This document shows, piece after piece, positions 45,841 through 54,338 of a stretch of 64,000 nucleotides of DNA. The translations under genes were made by a program, and so were the position numbers. The DNA is from Paenibacillus sp. JDR-2. Lineage in GTDB: Bacteria > Bacillota > Bacilli > Paenibacillales > Paenibacillaceae. The notes beneath the pieces were generated by a model that ran no database searches, had not been told where the DNA came from, and saw only the letters and a list, made by a program, of their open reading frames with translations. Every line of letters begins with the position of its first letter. Positions within the stretch are counted from its first letter, which is position 1. Location of the stretch: the NCBI RefSeq assembly GCF_000023585.1, contig NC_012914.1, positions 3,626,001 to 3,690,000 on the forward strand. Reading direction: 5' to 3'.

Positions 45841-47097
45841 ATGATTCCAACTCGAAATAACCGGCGGATATACCTCTTTTTCGTCATTCTATCATTATTG
45901 ATCGTTGGTTTTGGAATTTTGATTAATCAGCAAAGAGAGGGCGGGGCGAAGACGTCATCCTCCGCTTGGTCTCCTGTTTCACTCGTGTCGACTTTTAAGT
46001 CGGATCCTCATTCAAGCAGGGCATTCACCTGGTACACGCAAAGCTCAGATCTGGCATCCGTGCTGCAGGTGGTACCGTACCTGTCTACTGAAACGCCTAC
46101 TTTCGAGGGAGACGGGGTACTTGTGTTTAAGGGAACAAGCGATTCCATAGATACCGGGGATACTGGAATACAAGGGGTTCATAAAGCGGAAGCAACAGGA
46201 CTAGCTCCGGGTACATCGTATGCCTATCGGGTAGGGGATGGTGATCAGGAACACTGGAGCGACGTATACAAATTCACGACAGAGCAAGAGGGAACGACCG
46301 ATTTTACTTTTATCAACGTAGCGGATTCTCAGGGAACCACCCTTAGTGATTTCCAGATATGGGGTAAAACGCTGAATAAGGCATTTCAAACGTTTCCCAA
46401 ATCATCCTTCATTGTTCATAATGGGGACCTGACAGAGAATCCCGACGATGAATCGGGTTGGGAAAATCTCTTTGGCGAGGCTAGAAAATGGGTCACGGCA
46501 TTTCCGTTTATGCCCGTAACCGGAAACCATGACGAAGTGGATGATAATGCTGAGCGTTTTGTCTCCCATTTCAACGTACCCGTTAACGGCTCGGAAAGCT
46601 CCATCGTTGGAACAACGTATTCCTTCGATTATGGCGATGTTCACTTCGTTATGTTAAACACGGAATCCAAACTTAAAGACCAGGCAAAGTGGCTGGAGCA
46701 AGATCTTGCGGCTACGAACAAAACGTGGCTTATCGTTTCCCTCCATCGAGGGCCATACGCGGGAAACCAGAAGGAATCGGTGCTCAAGCAGTTCGTTCCC
46801 GTATTCGATAAATACAAAGTCGATCTCGTCCTGCAAGGCCATAATCATGAATATGCCCGTTCTTACCCAATGAGAAATAACAAGATCGTATCCGACAACG
46901 AAGGAACCGTATACGTGGTGACAAATACTTCCGGGCAAAAATTCAACGAGAAGAAGGAAGACCTGTTCTACCAGAAGGTTCATTTCCAAAATTATAAACA
47001 GATGTTTGCAGGCATCCATGTAAGTGGGGACACTTTGAGCTACAAGGCTTATGACGCGGACGGCAAGCTATTAGACCAGTTTGAGTTGATTAAGTAA
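45841..47097 (+). CDS. Exported metallophosphoesterase with FN3/purple-acid-phosphatase-like N-domain
   Basis: 418 aa from ATG 45841 (AAAGGATGG upstream). One N-terminal membrane anchor or uncleaved signal (residues 10-28). About 35-150 form a fibronectin-like sandwich as in purple acid phosphatases. The calcineurin-like domain has ADSQG, HNGDL, GNHDE, SLHRGPY and GHNHEYAR motifs; the first motif has Gln where many enzymes have His, as in several extracellular members. It would hydrolyse phosphate esters outside the membrane. Single gene. Confidence 0.87.
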   Translation: MIPTRNNRRIYLFFVILSLLIVGFGILINQQREGGAKTSSSAWSPVSLVSTFKSDPHSSRAFTWYTQSSDLASVLQVVPYLSTETPTFEGDGVLVFKGTSDSIDTGDTGIQGVHKAEATGLAPGTSYAYRVGDGDQEHWSDVYKFTTEQEGTTDFTFINVADSQGTTLSDFQIWGKTLNKAFQTFPKSSFIVHNGDLTENPDDESGWENLFGEARKWVTAFPFMPVTGNHDEVDDNAERFVSHFNVPVNGSESSIVGTTYSFDYGDVHFVMLNTESKLKDQAKWLEQDLAATNKTWLIVSLHRGPYAGNQKESVLKQFVPVFDKYKVDLVLQGHNHEYARSYPMRNNKIVSDNEGTVYVVTNTSGQKFNEKKEDLFYQKVHFQNYKQMFAGIHVSGDTLSYKAYDADGKLLDQFELIK

Positions 47098-47207
47098 AGA
47101 ATATATAACAAATGAGCAAGAACCGAAAAGACAGGATTTTACGTCTCCGTATAGAATTTCTCGTCTAAGATGAAATCCTAACTAATTTCGAAAAGGGGTT
47201 ATTTGCT

Positions 47208-47528
47208 ATGATCGCTGTAACAACTGAAAATATTCAAGGTTACAGAGTTGTCGAAATGAAAGGACCTGTATTTGGTCTTATTGTGAGAAGCAGAGGGATT
47301 GGCGGCGACATCATGGCTGGCTTGAAATCCCTCGTTGGCGGCGAAATCAAACAATACACAGCAATGCTTGAAGATTCGAGGAAAGAAGCAATGGACCGCA
47401 TGATTAAAAATGCCACTCAAATGGGCGCGAACGCTATTGTCATGATGAGATACGATTCGGGCGAGATTGGTAAGAACATGAGTGAAATCGTTGCTTACGG
47501 AACGGCTGTCGTTGTGGAGAAAATGTAA
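47208..47528 (+). CDS. YbjQ/UPF0145 family protein
   Basis: 106 aa, full-length YbjQ-like protein: VRSRGIGGDIMAGLKSLVGGEIKQYT and MGANAIVMMRYDS are the family's signature blocks. Structures show pentamers of a dodecin-like fold; the function is not known. AAGGGG precedes ATG 47208. Its stop TAA shares a base with the ATG of the next gene, so the two are coupled. Confidence 0.85.
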   Translation: MIAVTTENIQGYRVVEMKGPVFGLIVRSRGIGGDIMAGLKSLVGGEIKQYTAMLEDSRKEAMDRMIKNATQMGANAIVMMRYDSGEIGKNMSEIVAYGTAVVVEKM

Positions 47529-47752
47529 TGAAATGGGTAATCGGCTATTATGTATTGGAAGGTATATTCATCCTATTATGCATTCTGCTAGGTTACTTCA
47601 TTTACGACAAACGATTCAACCGTAACCACGGCTCCAAGGTTCCCGATGGTTACCATGCGACGAATGAAATCAATATTGATCCTGTGACAAATGAAAAAAC
47701 AAGGGTTTATTATAATCCTGAAACCGGGGATCGATTTTATCGAAAGTTATAA
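47528..47752 (+). CDS. Small membrane protein coupled to ybjQ
   Basis: 74 aa. One N-terminal membrane segment (residues 5-25), then a polar cytoplasmic or extracellular tail with Tyr-rich VYYNPETGDRFYRKL. No family recognised by eye. It overlaps the YbjQ gene by one base (TAATG), implying that the two products work together, perhaps as a membrane tether for the YbjQ oligomer (inference). Confidence 0.65.
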   Translation: MKWVIGYYVLEGIFILLCILLGYFIYDKRFNRNHGSKVPDGYHATNEINIDPVTNEKTRVYYNPETGDRFYRKL

Positions 47753-47769
47753 CGAAAGGAGACCGCGCC

Positions 47770-48531
47770 ATGCGCGTGCTTTATGAAGCAGCTTCCGGGG
47801 AAGGACGCGACGAATTTGTCGTGGGCGACGTAAACGAGCTATTCGGCAAGAAGGGGAACTTCCGGGTGCTGCAATTTTCGGATGCAGCCGTGCAAGGAGC
47901 GCTGGATCTAGATGATCCACAGCGGATCGTGTTCGAATATCCACAGGCTATCATTCATCTGCTGGAGCATAACCATCCACGACTGGAGCGCGTTTTTCAG
48001 ATTGGACACGGGATCGGGACGATTGCCCGGCATTGCCGGGGCGCAAGGTTCATGACGGCGGAGCTCGACGAGCGGATCGTCCAAGCGAGCGGACAATATT
48101 TTGGTTCCGCCGGGGAATTCGTCGCGATTGGCGACGGCCGAAGTATTCTGGAAGGCGAGGAAGCGGAGACGTACGATGGCATTATCGTAGACGCGTTCAC
48201 GGACAGAGGCGTGCCGGGGCATTTGACAACGGACCGTTTCTTTGCGACAGCGGCGGACAAGCTTGACGCCGAAGGAATAATCGTGCTGAACGTGACTGGC
48301 AAAGGACCTGGCGACCGGCTGATCGGCGCCCTCCACGCAACGATGCGCGAGTCTTTCACTCACGTATCGGCCTTTATGCTGCCCGCGGACCGGGCGTCCG
48401 AGACACGGAACGTGCTGCTTGCAGGGCGGAATAGCCGAATCGAATGCCGGGCTCGGGATATGGCCGGCTTCGTTCCTTTCGAGCCCGCTCCGGGACATGT
48501 CATTATGGAATTAGTGAAACCATTCTTTTGA
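47770..48531 (+). CDS. Spermidine synthase-like methyltransferase-fold protein
   Basis: 253 aa. Rossmann-like core with FQIGHGIGTIARHCRG (SAM site), AELDERIVQ, IGDGRSIL and IIVDAFTDRGVPGHL, as in SpeE-like proteins. The GGGDG loop of true spermidine synthases is replaced by GHGIG, so a polyamine substrate is uncertain; similar stand-alone proteins are common in Paenibacillus. AAAGGAG precedes ATG 47770. A terminator follows. Confidence 0.8.
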   Translation: MRVLYEAASGEGRDEFVVGDVNELFGKKGNFRVLQFSDAAVQGALDLDDPQRIVFEYPQAIIHLLEHNHPRLERVFQIGHGIGTIARHCRGARFMTAELDERIVQASGQYFGSAGEFVAIGDGRSILEGEEAETYDGIIVDAFTDRGVPGHLTTDRFFATAADKLDAEGIIVLNVTGKGPGDRLIGALHATMRESFTHVSAFMLPADRASETRNVLLAGRNSRIECRARDMAGFVPFEPAPGHVIMELVKPFF

Positions 48532-48545
48532 ATATTCTTTACAGA

Positions 48546-48574
48546 GGGGCACCCAATCGGGTGCCCTTAATTTA
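48546..48574 (+). terminator. Terminator
   Basis: GGGCACCC (48547-48554), AATC, GGGTGCCC (48559-48566), then an AT-rich tail. Confidence 0.75.
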
Positions 48575-48601
48575 ATTATTAATAATACGACAGATACTTG
48601 T

Positions 48602-49498
48602 TTATTCACTTGTTGATTTATGATGCGCGGCCCGCCATTGGCTGGGAGTTATGCCGGTAACTTTTTTAAACACTGTGCTGAAATGCTGGCTCGTCTTGAA
48701 GTCAAGAGTTAAAGCAAGGCTCGTAATGGGAGCATCTGAATGCATTAACAACTGGGCGGCATACTCTACACGTTTACGTTCCACGAATGAAGAGGGCGAC
48801 TGACCAAAGCTTTGCCGAAACAATCGGTAGAAATGGGATTCACTTATACCAATTGAGGCTGCAATGTCCCGATTGTTCCAATGCTTCTCAGGGTTTCGTT
48901 GCATGTTCTCTACAATAGAACGCAAACCAGCTTGCAGATCTTCCGGGATATGCAAATCAGGAGGAGGCTCGGTCATGTTAAGAATAAGATCCAGTACAAA
49001 ATGACGAACTTTCAGTTTAAGCCAGGGCTGCGCTTCCGTACGAAGAGCATGCTGCAGCCTGCTGAAGCTTATTTTCAACTGGGCGTTAGTCCGTAAGACC
49101 CTAGGCAGGCTCTGCAATTTTTCTATGACGGAATCGGCTTCACATTTGCTTAGACCAAGCCAGGATGAATTCGTTGAAGGCATTGTAACAATCATCCACC
49201 AGATCGAGCAGGGCTCCATATAGTCCATACGCGCCCGGTGAGGTTCATTCGGGCGGGTATGAAACATCTCGCCGGCCCTTGTTTCATAGTGTTGTCCATT
49301 GACCTCCCAAGTTACTTTACCGCTTTCGATGAACACAAATTCAAAGGCTCCATCATGCTCGTGTTGTGACAATCTAAGCGCTTCGGTGAAATGATCATAG
49401 CCAAGCATGAGAAGTTCGGGAACCTTTACGGCATCGGAATTGTCATGTTCCTCCCCATCATATACCCAACGTCCTATACGGTCTTTCCCGGTTGTCAT
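48602..49498 (-). CDS. AraC-family transcriptional regulator
   Basis: 298 aa from ATG 49498, with AAGGAG about 10 nt before it; the TTG at 49519 is upstream of that site. N-terminal cupin-like domain (HEHDGAFEFVFIESG, EMFHTRPNEPHRA), then two helix-turn-helices, the second in ITSLALTLDFKTSQHFSTVFKKVTGITPSQWR. Divergent from the PhyH gene, 129 nt apart, so it probably activates that gene. The cupin suggests a sugar-type effector. Confidence 0.88.
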   Translation of the reverse strand: MTTGKDRIGRWVYDGEEHDNSDAVKVPELLMLGYDHFTEALRLSQHEHDGAFEFVFIESGKVTWEVNGQHYETRAGEMFHTRPNEPHRARMDYMEPCSIWWMIVTMPSTNSSWLGLSKCEADSVIEKLQSLPRVLRTNAQLKISFSRLQHALRTEAQPWLKLKVRHFVLDLILNMTEPPPDLHIPEDLQAGLRSIVENMQRNPEKHWNNRDIAASIGISESHFYRLFRQSFGQSPSSFVERKRVEYAAQLLMHSDAPITSLALTLDFKTSQHFSTVFKKVTGITPSQWRAAHHKSTSE

Positions 49499-49627
49499 TG
49501 GCAAGTCTCCTTGTGTCAAATCGTATCCATGTATAAAATCCTATTCGATAGTTTCCGGGAAGTCAAAGTCTAAAAAAGCTGATATCTTAAATGGGAATCA
49601 ACAATTTATAGGCGAAGAGGTGGAATT

Positions 49628-50455
49628 ATGGGTTTTATTCCTTATGCAGTGACTGCGGAAGACAAACGGCATTTCGAGCGTGACGGTTATTGGATCAGCC
49701 CTAAACTTATTGACGACGAGACGATTGAAAAGCTTCGGCTGGCTCACGAGCGGATATGGGCATCCGACTTCGATGGCGATGGTTACCCCATGCATGATAT
49801 TCGTATTCCCGAGAATAAAACGGCGTTGCGAAAACACGATAACGGCTGGTGGATTAATGACGAGGTTAAAAACGTTGTAACTCATCCGGATTTAGGACGT
49901 ATGTCCGCTGATTTAATCGGTGAATCCTCGATTAGACTCTGGCATGATCAAGTTATCTACAAGCCTAGTGCCGCTGGCCAGGAAACCATGCTGGGCAATG
50001 TAGGATGGCATCAGGACTACGGCTTTTGGAGATGCAGCAGTACAACGAATATGGTAACAGTCTGGATTGCCTTGCAGGATACCGATCTAAACAATGGGGG
50101 AATGAGAACGATACTGGGTTCTCACAAGTGGGGAGTAGTGGAAGGCAGTGCTACTTTTTTTGACCCGGATTTGGATGGGCTAAAACAGAAATTTTCCGAA
50201 TTGGGGGAATGGAAGGATGAGCCGTGCATTTTGAGAGCTGGCCAGGCTAGCTTCCACCATGGATTAACGTTCCACGGCTCCGGACCAAATCTGTCAGAGC
50301 AACCGCGGCTTTCCATTGTCGCACATTTGATGCCTGGGGATACCGTTTATAAATCAGGCAGGGGAAGACATGACAATGTTCGTCTAATAGGTCCTAGGCC
50401 ACTCGATGGACAGCCTTTCAATAACGAATATTTCCCTTTGCTTTACAGTAAATAA
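49628..50455 (+). CDS. Phytanoyl-CoA dioxygenase (PhyH) family oxygenase
   Basis: 275 aa. Fe(II)/2-oxoglutarate oxygenase fold with the H-x-D pair in VGWHQDYGFW, the distal His in LTFHGSGPN and the 2-oxoglutarate-binding Arg in QPRLSIVAH. GAAGAGGTGG precedes ATG 49628. The pairing with a divergent AraC regulator is common in Paenibacillus. Substrate unknown; position next to a sugar-acid operon is suggestive only. Confidence 0.87.
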   Translation: MGFIPYAVTAEDKRHFERDGYWISPKLIDDETIEKLRLAHERIWASDFDGDGYPMHDIRIPENKTALRKHDNGWWINDEVKNVVTHPDLGRMSADLIGESSIRLWHDQVIYKPSAAGQETMLGNVGWHQDYGFWRCSSTTNMVTVWIALQDTDLNNGGMRTILGSHKWGVVEGSATFFDPDLDGLKQKFSELGEWKDEPCILRAGQASFHHGLTFHGSGPNLSEQPRLSIVAHLMPGDTVYKSGRGRHDNVRLIGPRPLDGQPFNNEYFPLLYSK

Positions 50456-50480
50456 GCATAGAATAGTTCAAAGCAATAAA

Positions 50481-50509
50481 ATGGCAGCTGATCCCTAATC
50501 AGCTGCCAT
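50481..50509. terminator. Bidirectional hairpin between convergent genes
   Basis: ATGGCAGCTGAT (50481-50492) pairs perfectly with ATCAGCTGCCAT (50498-50509). No long T run. Confidence 0.65.
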
Positions 50510-50523
50510 TACCGACCATCCAT

Positions 50524-51519
50524 TCAATTGATGCTAGCTAAAAAGTTCTCGTAAGAAGAAATCATCTTGTCCATCCTGGCGTTAAGCTCTTCGTCAATGG
50601 TCTGAAGCTCCGGATATGCTTCGAAATAGGCGAGTGATTGCCTGATGCCACGTTCGAAATTCATTGTGGCCTGATAGCCGGGATTCCGATTGTCGACGAC
50701 GTAACTATTGCTTGCGTCCCCGAACAAACCTGCTTTGTACTCAGGCAAAAACAAAGAAATACATTCCGAAGTCATGTGAATGGCTTCCGGTTCCACGCCT
50801 GCGGCCTTGCCAATCGCAGCCAGGTATTGGTTCCACGTTTTCACCTCATCGGACGTGATGTGGAACGCTTGGCCGAGTGTCTGGCTGTTGCCAAGCAATC
50901 CGACCAGGCCTTTGGCGAAATCGCTATTGTGCGTAATCGTCCAGAGCGAGGTGCCGTCGCCCGGAACGATGATTTTTTTCCCTCTGCGTATGCGGTCGAT
51001 CAGCGTCCAGGGGTGAGCTCCGCTCGTTACCGCGAAAGGAATCGCGGTCTCCCCATACGTGTGCGAAGGCCGAACGATCGTTGCGGGGAACCCCGTCTCC
51101 CGGTATGCCCGTATCAACCGTTCTTCACAGGCGATTTTGTCGACGGCGTACTGCCAGCCCGGGTTATGTTGGGGAGCCGACTCATCGAACAGATAATGGC
51201 TTGGCGGACGTTGATAGGTCGCTACCGTGCTGATGAAAATATATTGATCCGTCTTATTCGCGAACATCTCGACATCCCGTTCAATATCCTCCGGCTTGAA
51301 GGCGATCCAATCGACCACAGCATCAAAATACTTCCCATCCAACAGCTTCTTCATGGCGACTCGATCGTTGATATCCCCGTGAAGCACATTAGCACCTTGG
51401 GGCACATTACCTTGCCGGCGGCCTCGATTCAAGAGATAGAGTTCTATTCCTTGTTGCAGCGCCAACCTAGAGGCTGCCGTACTGATAAGACCCGTTCCTC
51501 CGATAAACAGTACCTTCAC
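50524..51519 (-). CDS. NAD-dependent epimerase/dehydratase-like SDR
   Basis: 331 aa from GTG 51519, with AAAGGAGCG 8 nt upstream. Extended SDR: GGTGLISTAASRLAL nucleotide loop (the family GGTGxIG is altered to GGTGLIS), VDWIAF, and YAVDK near residue 123 as a possible catalytic Tyr/Lys pair. The C-terminal half resembles the CsgA/RNA-binding-type epimerases seen in plant CSP41. Probably acts on a nucleotide sugar; substrate unknown. Minus strand, apart from the operon that follows. Confidence 0.83.
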   Translation of the reverse strand: MKVLFIGGTGLISTAASRLALQQGIELYLLNRGRRQGNVPQGANVLHGDINDRVAMKKLLDGKYFDAVVDWIAFKPEDIERDVEMFANKTDQYIFISTVATYQRPPSHYLFDESAPQHNPGWQYAVDKIACEERLIRAYRETGFPATIVRPSHTYGETAIPFAVTSGAHPWTLIDRIRRGKKIIVPGDGTSLWTITHNSDFAKGLVGLLGNSQTLGQAFHITSDEVKTWNQYLAAIGKAAGVEPEAIHMTSECISLFLPEYKAGLFGDASNSYVVDNRNPGYQATMNFERGIRQSLAYFEAYPELQTIDEELNARMDKMISSYENFLASIN

Positions 51520-51637
51520 GACTATCGCTCCTTTGAATGAGAGATTCCTTCAAGCGTTATTGTAGCACACTAGTAAATGCGGATCGTGATCTAGTTGCGG
51601 CTTTGCGCGAGACCAATAGGAGGCGAGAAATTCATTG

Positions 51638-51688
51638 TTGCAATAAATGGAAACCTTAGCTAGAATTAATCGTGTATGATATATGAAA
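51638..51688 (+). promoter_or_regulatory. Promoter and GntR operator 1 (regulator gene)
   Basis: TTGCAA (51638-51643), 17 nt, TAGAAT (51661-51666), directly followed by TCGTGTATGATATATGAAA (51670-51688). The same element recurs at 52389 with two changes. Its TGTA-N3-TAYA core is a dyad of GntR type. Position after the -10 implies repression. Confidence 0.65.
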
Positions 51689-51706
51689 CGGCAAGGCGAT
51701 GATGTA

Positions 51707-52372
51707 ATGAAAAAAAACTTAAATCGTTACGTACTAACGGAAGAAATCTACACGCTGCTTAAAGGCCATATTCTAAACCACGAGATTGCGCCAGGCGAGA
51801 AAATCAATATCGATCAATTGGCTCGCGATCTCGAGGTCAGCAATATCCCGATCCGCGAAGCGCTGTCCCGATTAGCAGCCGAGGGCTTGGTAGACACGGT
51901 ACCTTTCAAAGGCATGTTCGTAGCCAAGATGTCATTGCAAGAACTGGACGAAATGTTCGAAATACGAATGGAGCTGGAGTGTCTCTCTATCCGCAAAGCT
52001 GTTCATTCGATCCCCGCTTCACAATTGGAACAATTGAAAAAAGATATGGAAGAGTACCCGCGTTCCGATCTCTCGTCGGGCGAGCAGCGCATTCAGGTTA
52101 TTGCCGAGATGAATGAGAGCTTGCACGGTTTGATTCTGAATTACTGCGGCAACCAATCGTTGAAAAGCTTAATCGAGACTTATATTGAAAAAATCCAAAG
52201 ATATTTGGCCTTGTACCAAAAGGATTTAAACGCTCAGCTGATTCAAGACGAGTGGGAAGAACATATGCGGATCGTTCAATTTTTATTGGTAAGGGATGAA
52301 CAATCTGCGGAACAAGCACTTAAGCAACATCTGGAAAACTCGTACAAACGGACGCGTGCGTTCTTTGTATAA
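51707..52372 (+). CDS. GntR-family regulator (FCD group) of the sugar-acid operon
   Basis: 221 aa from ATG 51707 (AAGG about 10 nt upstream). The in-frame ATG at 51683 lies within the putative operator and has no ribosome site. Winged helix at about 8-75 with LARDLEVSNIPIREALSRLAAEGLV; FCD all-helical effector domain after it (EMNESLHGLILNYCGN). The same operator stands before this gene and before the dehydrogenase that starts the operon, so it probably represses both until a pathway intermediate binds. Confidence 0.87.
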   Translation: MKKNLNRYVLTEEIYTLLKGHILNHEIAPGEKINIDQLARDLEVSNIPIREALSRLAAEGLVDTVPFKGMFVAKMSLQELDEMFEIRMELECLSIRKAVHSIPASQLEQLKKDMEEYPRSDLSSGEQRIQVIAEMNESLHGLILNYCGNQSLKSLIETYIEKIQRYLALYQKDLNAQLIQDEWEEHMRIVQFLLVRDEQSAEQALKQHLENSYKRTRAFFV

Positions 52373-52386
52373 GTTTTTTCATCTTA

Positions 52387-52407
52387 AATCGTGTACGATA
52401 CATGAAA
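52387..52407 (+). promoter_or_regulatory. GntR operator 2 (catabolic operon)
   Basis: TCGTGTACGATACATGAAA (52389-52407) copies operator 1 apart from two transitions and sits just before the AGGAGG of the first enzyme gene. TGTA-CGA-TACA is a perfect dyad here. Confidence 0.65.
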
Positions 52408-52421
52408 TAGGAGGTTTAAAG

Positions 52422-53183
52422 ATGAAGTTATTAGGTAAAACGGCTATTGTCACCGGAGGTTCATCCGGCATCGGGGAAGCAATCGTCCGGTTATTTGCCG
52501 CTGAAGGAGCTAACGTGGTTATTGCTAACCGGAATGGGAATGATGCATCCCGGGTAATTGAACAAATGCAAACCAAAAACGGGAGCATCATCGCTGTTCA
52601 AACCGACGTGTCCAAGGATGAAGATGTTCGGCGTCTCATGCTGGAGACGGTACGTCAATTCGGACGCATCGATGTTGTGGTTAATAACGCAGCAGCCATC
52701 ATGCCTAAGTACCTGGAAGAGGTGGAAGAGGAGGAATGGGATCGAATCTTCAATGTAAATCTGAAGAGTGTGTTTCTGATGATCAAGCATTCGATCGCGG
52801 AGCTCAAAAAAACGCGGGGATCAATCGTCAATATGTCTTCGCTGAATGGACTGATCGGACAAAAAATGAATCCGGTCTATGCAGCAACCAAAGGCGGGAT
52901 GAACGCCCTGACCAAGGCGTTGGCACTGGATTATGCCCCTTACGGCGTTCGAGTGAACAGCATCTGTCCCGCTGGCGTTACGACGCCATTGCTGGAGCAA
53001 TGGATCAGCCAACAGGATGATCCGGTTCAGACCGTTCGGGATTTGAACGCAATGCATCCTTTGGGCAGACCCGCGACATCGGAAGAAGTGGCGCAAACAG
53101 CTCTTTTCTTGGCCAGCGATGCCTCAGGTTTCGTGACAGGCGTTGCGCTTCCCGTCGACGGTGGCGCTTCGCTTGGTTATTAA
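52422..53183 (+). CDS. SDR dehydrogenase, probable first step (sugar 1-dehydrogenase)
   Basis: 253 aa from ATG 52422, AGGAGG 7 nt upstream; the frame extends to 52296 inside the regulator gene and is rejected. TGGSSGIGEA, NNAA, SSLNG.. (catalytic Ser), YAATKGG (Tyr/Lys) and PVDGGASLGY mark a classical SDR. As the first gene after the operator, followed by dehydratase, lactonase, dehydrogenase and hydrolase, it fits oxidation of an L-fucose- or L-rhamnose-type aldose to the lactone. Roles of the two SDRs could be exchanged. Confidence 0.85.
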   Translation: MKLLGKTAIVTGGSSGIGEAIVRLFAAEGANVVIANRNGNDASRVIEQMQTKNGSIIAVQTDVSKDEDVRRLMLETVRQFGRIDVVVNNAAAIMPKYLEEVEEEEWDRIFNVNLKSVFLMIKHSIAELKKTRGSIVNMSSLNGLIGQKMNPVYAATKGGMNALTKALALDYAPYGVRVNSICPAGVTTPLLEQWISQQDDPVQTVRDLNAMHPLGRPATSEEVAQTALFLASDASGFVTGVALPVDGGASLGY

Positions 53184-53218
53184 AAGATGACAAATCTACA
53201 TACGAGGGAGTTTTGAAG

Positions 53219-54316
53219 ATGAAAATTACAAAAGTTGAAAGCTTTGTTCTGCATGTCCCCATTACACCACCGATTACCGATGCCATTAACGTAGCCACGC
53301 ATTGGGGATTATCGGGCGTTCGCATCTATACGGATGAAGGGTTTATTGGCTACGGTTACACGGGGACTTGCGCGCATGGCGACGACATGATCGTCGATAC
53401 GATCGACAAATACTACGCTCCGCTCCTCGTCGGTAAAGATCCGTTTATGGTGAAAGAATTGTGGAACGAGATGCGTTTCGGGAAAATGCATTGGATCGGA
53501 CGATCCGGCGTGACTCATATGGCTTTGGCAGCGGTGGATATCGCGCTATGGGACATCATGTCGAAGGCATCAAACAAGCCATTATGGCAGTACCTAGGCG
53601 GAGCGAAATCTAAACCTATAAAAGCCTATAACACAAACGGCGGCTGGCTTAATTGGTCAAAGGAACGTTTGCTTAAAGACGTAACGGAGATCGTAGAATC
53701 GGGATTTACGGGCGTTAAAATCAAAGTCGGCAAGCCTGATCCCCGCGAAGATTATGATCGCTGCAAGGCAGTACGCAAAGCGATCGGCGACGACGTTATC
53801 TTCATGATTGACGTCAACCAGCAATGGAACATCAACACGGCGATGACTTGGGGCAAAAAGCTGGAGGAATTCGATCTGTTCTGGCTGGAGGAACCGCTCA
53901 ATCCGGACGATATTATGGGACATAAAAAGCTTGCGGACGAACTTAACGTACCGATTGCTTTAGGCGAGCACGTGTACAACAAGTATGCCTTCCGGGATTA
54001 TATTCACAATGGTGCGCTGGAGTATTGCCAAGTGGACGCAACCCGCGTTGCGGGTATTACCGAATGGCTTCAAGTAGCCGGTTTGGCTGCATCCTATGAC
54101 GTGCCGGTATGTCCCCACGTAGGCGATATGGGCCAAATTCATCAGCATCTCGTCGCTTCGACGCCAAGCGCCATCATGCTCGAGTATATTCCGTGGATCC
54201 GGCATATTTTCGAAGAGCCGGCAACGGTGAAGGACGGTCATTACGTGCTGCCGCAAATGCCGGGTGCTTCCACAACTATCTTACCTCGATACTTCGACGA
54301 ATATCGTATTCGATAA
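53219..54316 (+). CDS. Enolase-superfamily sugar-acid dehydratase (mandelate racemase subgroup)
   Basis: 365 aa from ATG 53219 (GAGGGAG upstream). All mandelate-racemase-subgroup residues are present and offset by +3 from that enzyme: Lys167 and Lys169 (KIK), metal ligands Asp198, Glu224 and Glu250, Asp273 and His300 as the general-base dyad. Such enzymes remove water from an aldonate to give the 2-keto-3-deoxy acid. In this operon an L-fuconate, L-rhamnonate or related 6-deoxyaldonate is likely, but the length is shorter than that of classical FucD. Confidence 0.88.
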   Translation: MKITKVESFVLHVPITPPITDAINVATHWGLSGVRIYTDEGFIGYGYTGTCAHGDDMIVDTIDKYYAPLLVGKDPFMVKELWNEMRFGKMHWIGRSGVTHMALAAVDIALWDIMSKASNKPLWQYLGGAKSKPIKAYNTNGGWLNWSKERLLKDVTEIVESGFTGVKIKVGKPDPREDYDRCKAVRKAIGDDVIFMIDVNQQWNINTAMTWGKKLEEFDLFWLEEPLNPDDIMGHKKLADELNVPIALGEHVYNKYAFRDYIHNGALEYCQVDATRVAGITEWLQVAGLAASYDVPVCPHVGDMGQIHQHLVASTPSAIMLEYIPWIRHIFEEPATVKDGHYVLPQMPGASTTILPRYFDEYRIR

Positions 54317-54338
54317 TCAGCGAAGGGAAGAACCGACG

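Noticed and set aside
50638-51540. 300-aa open frame on the plus strand opposite the epimerase-like gene
   Set aside because: Arg/Pro-rich composition, no ribosome site and no recognisable fold; the minus-strand gene shows clear SDR motifs.
52296-52421. Extension of the operon's first SDR into the GntR gene
   Set aside because: It would run across the operator; AGGAGG before ATG 52422 fixes the start at the usual SDR N-terminus.
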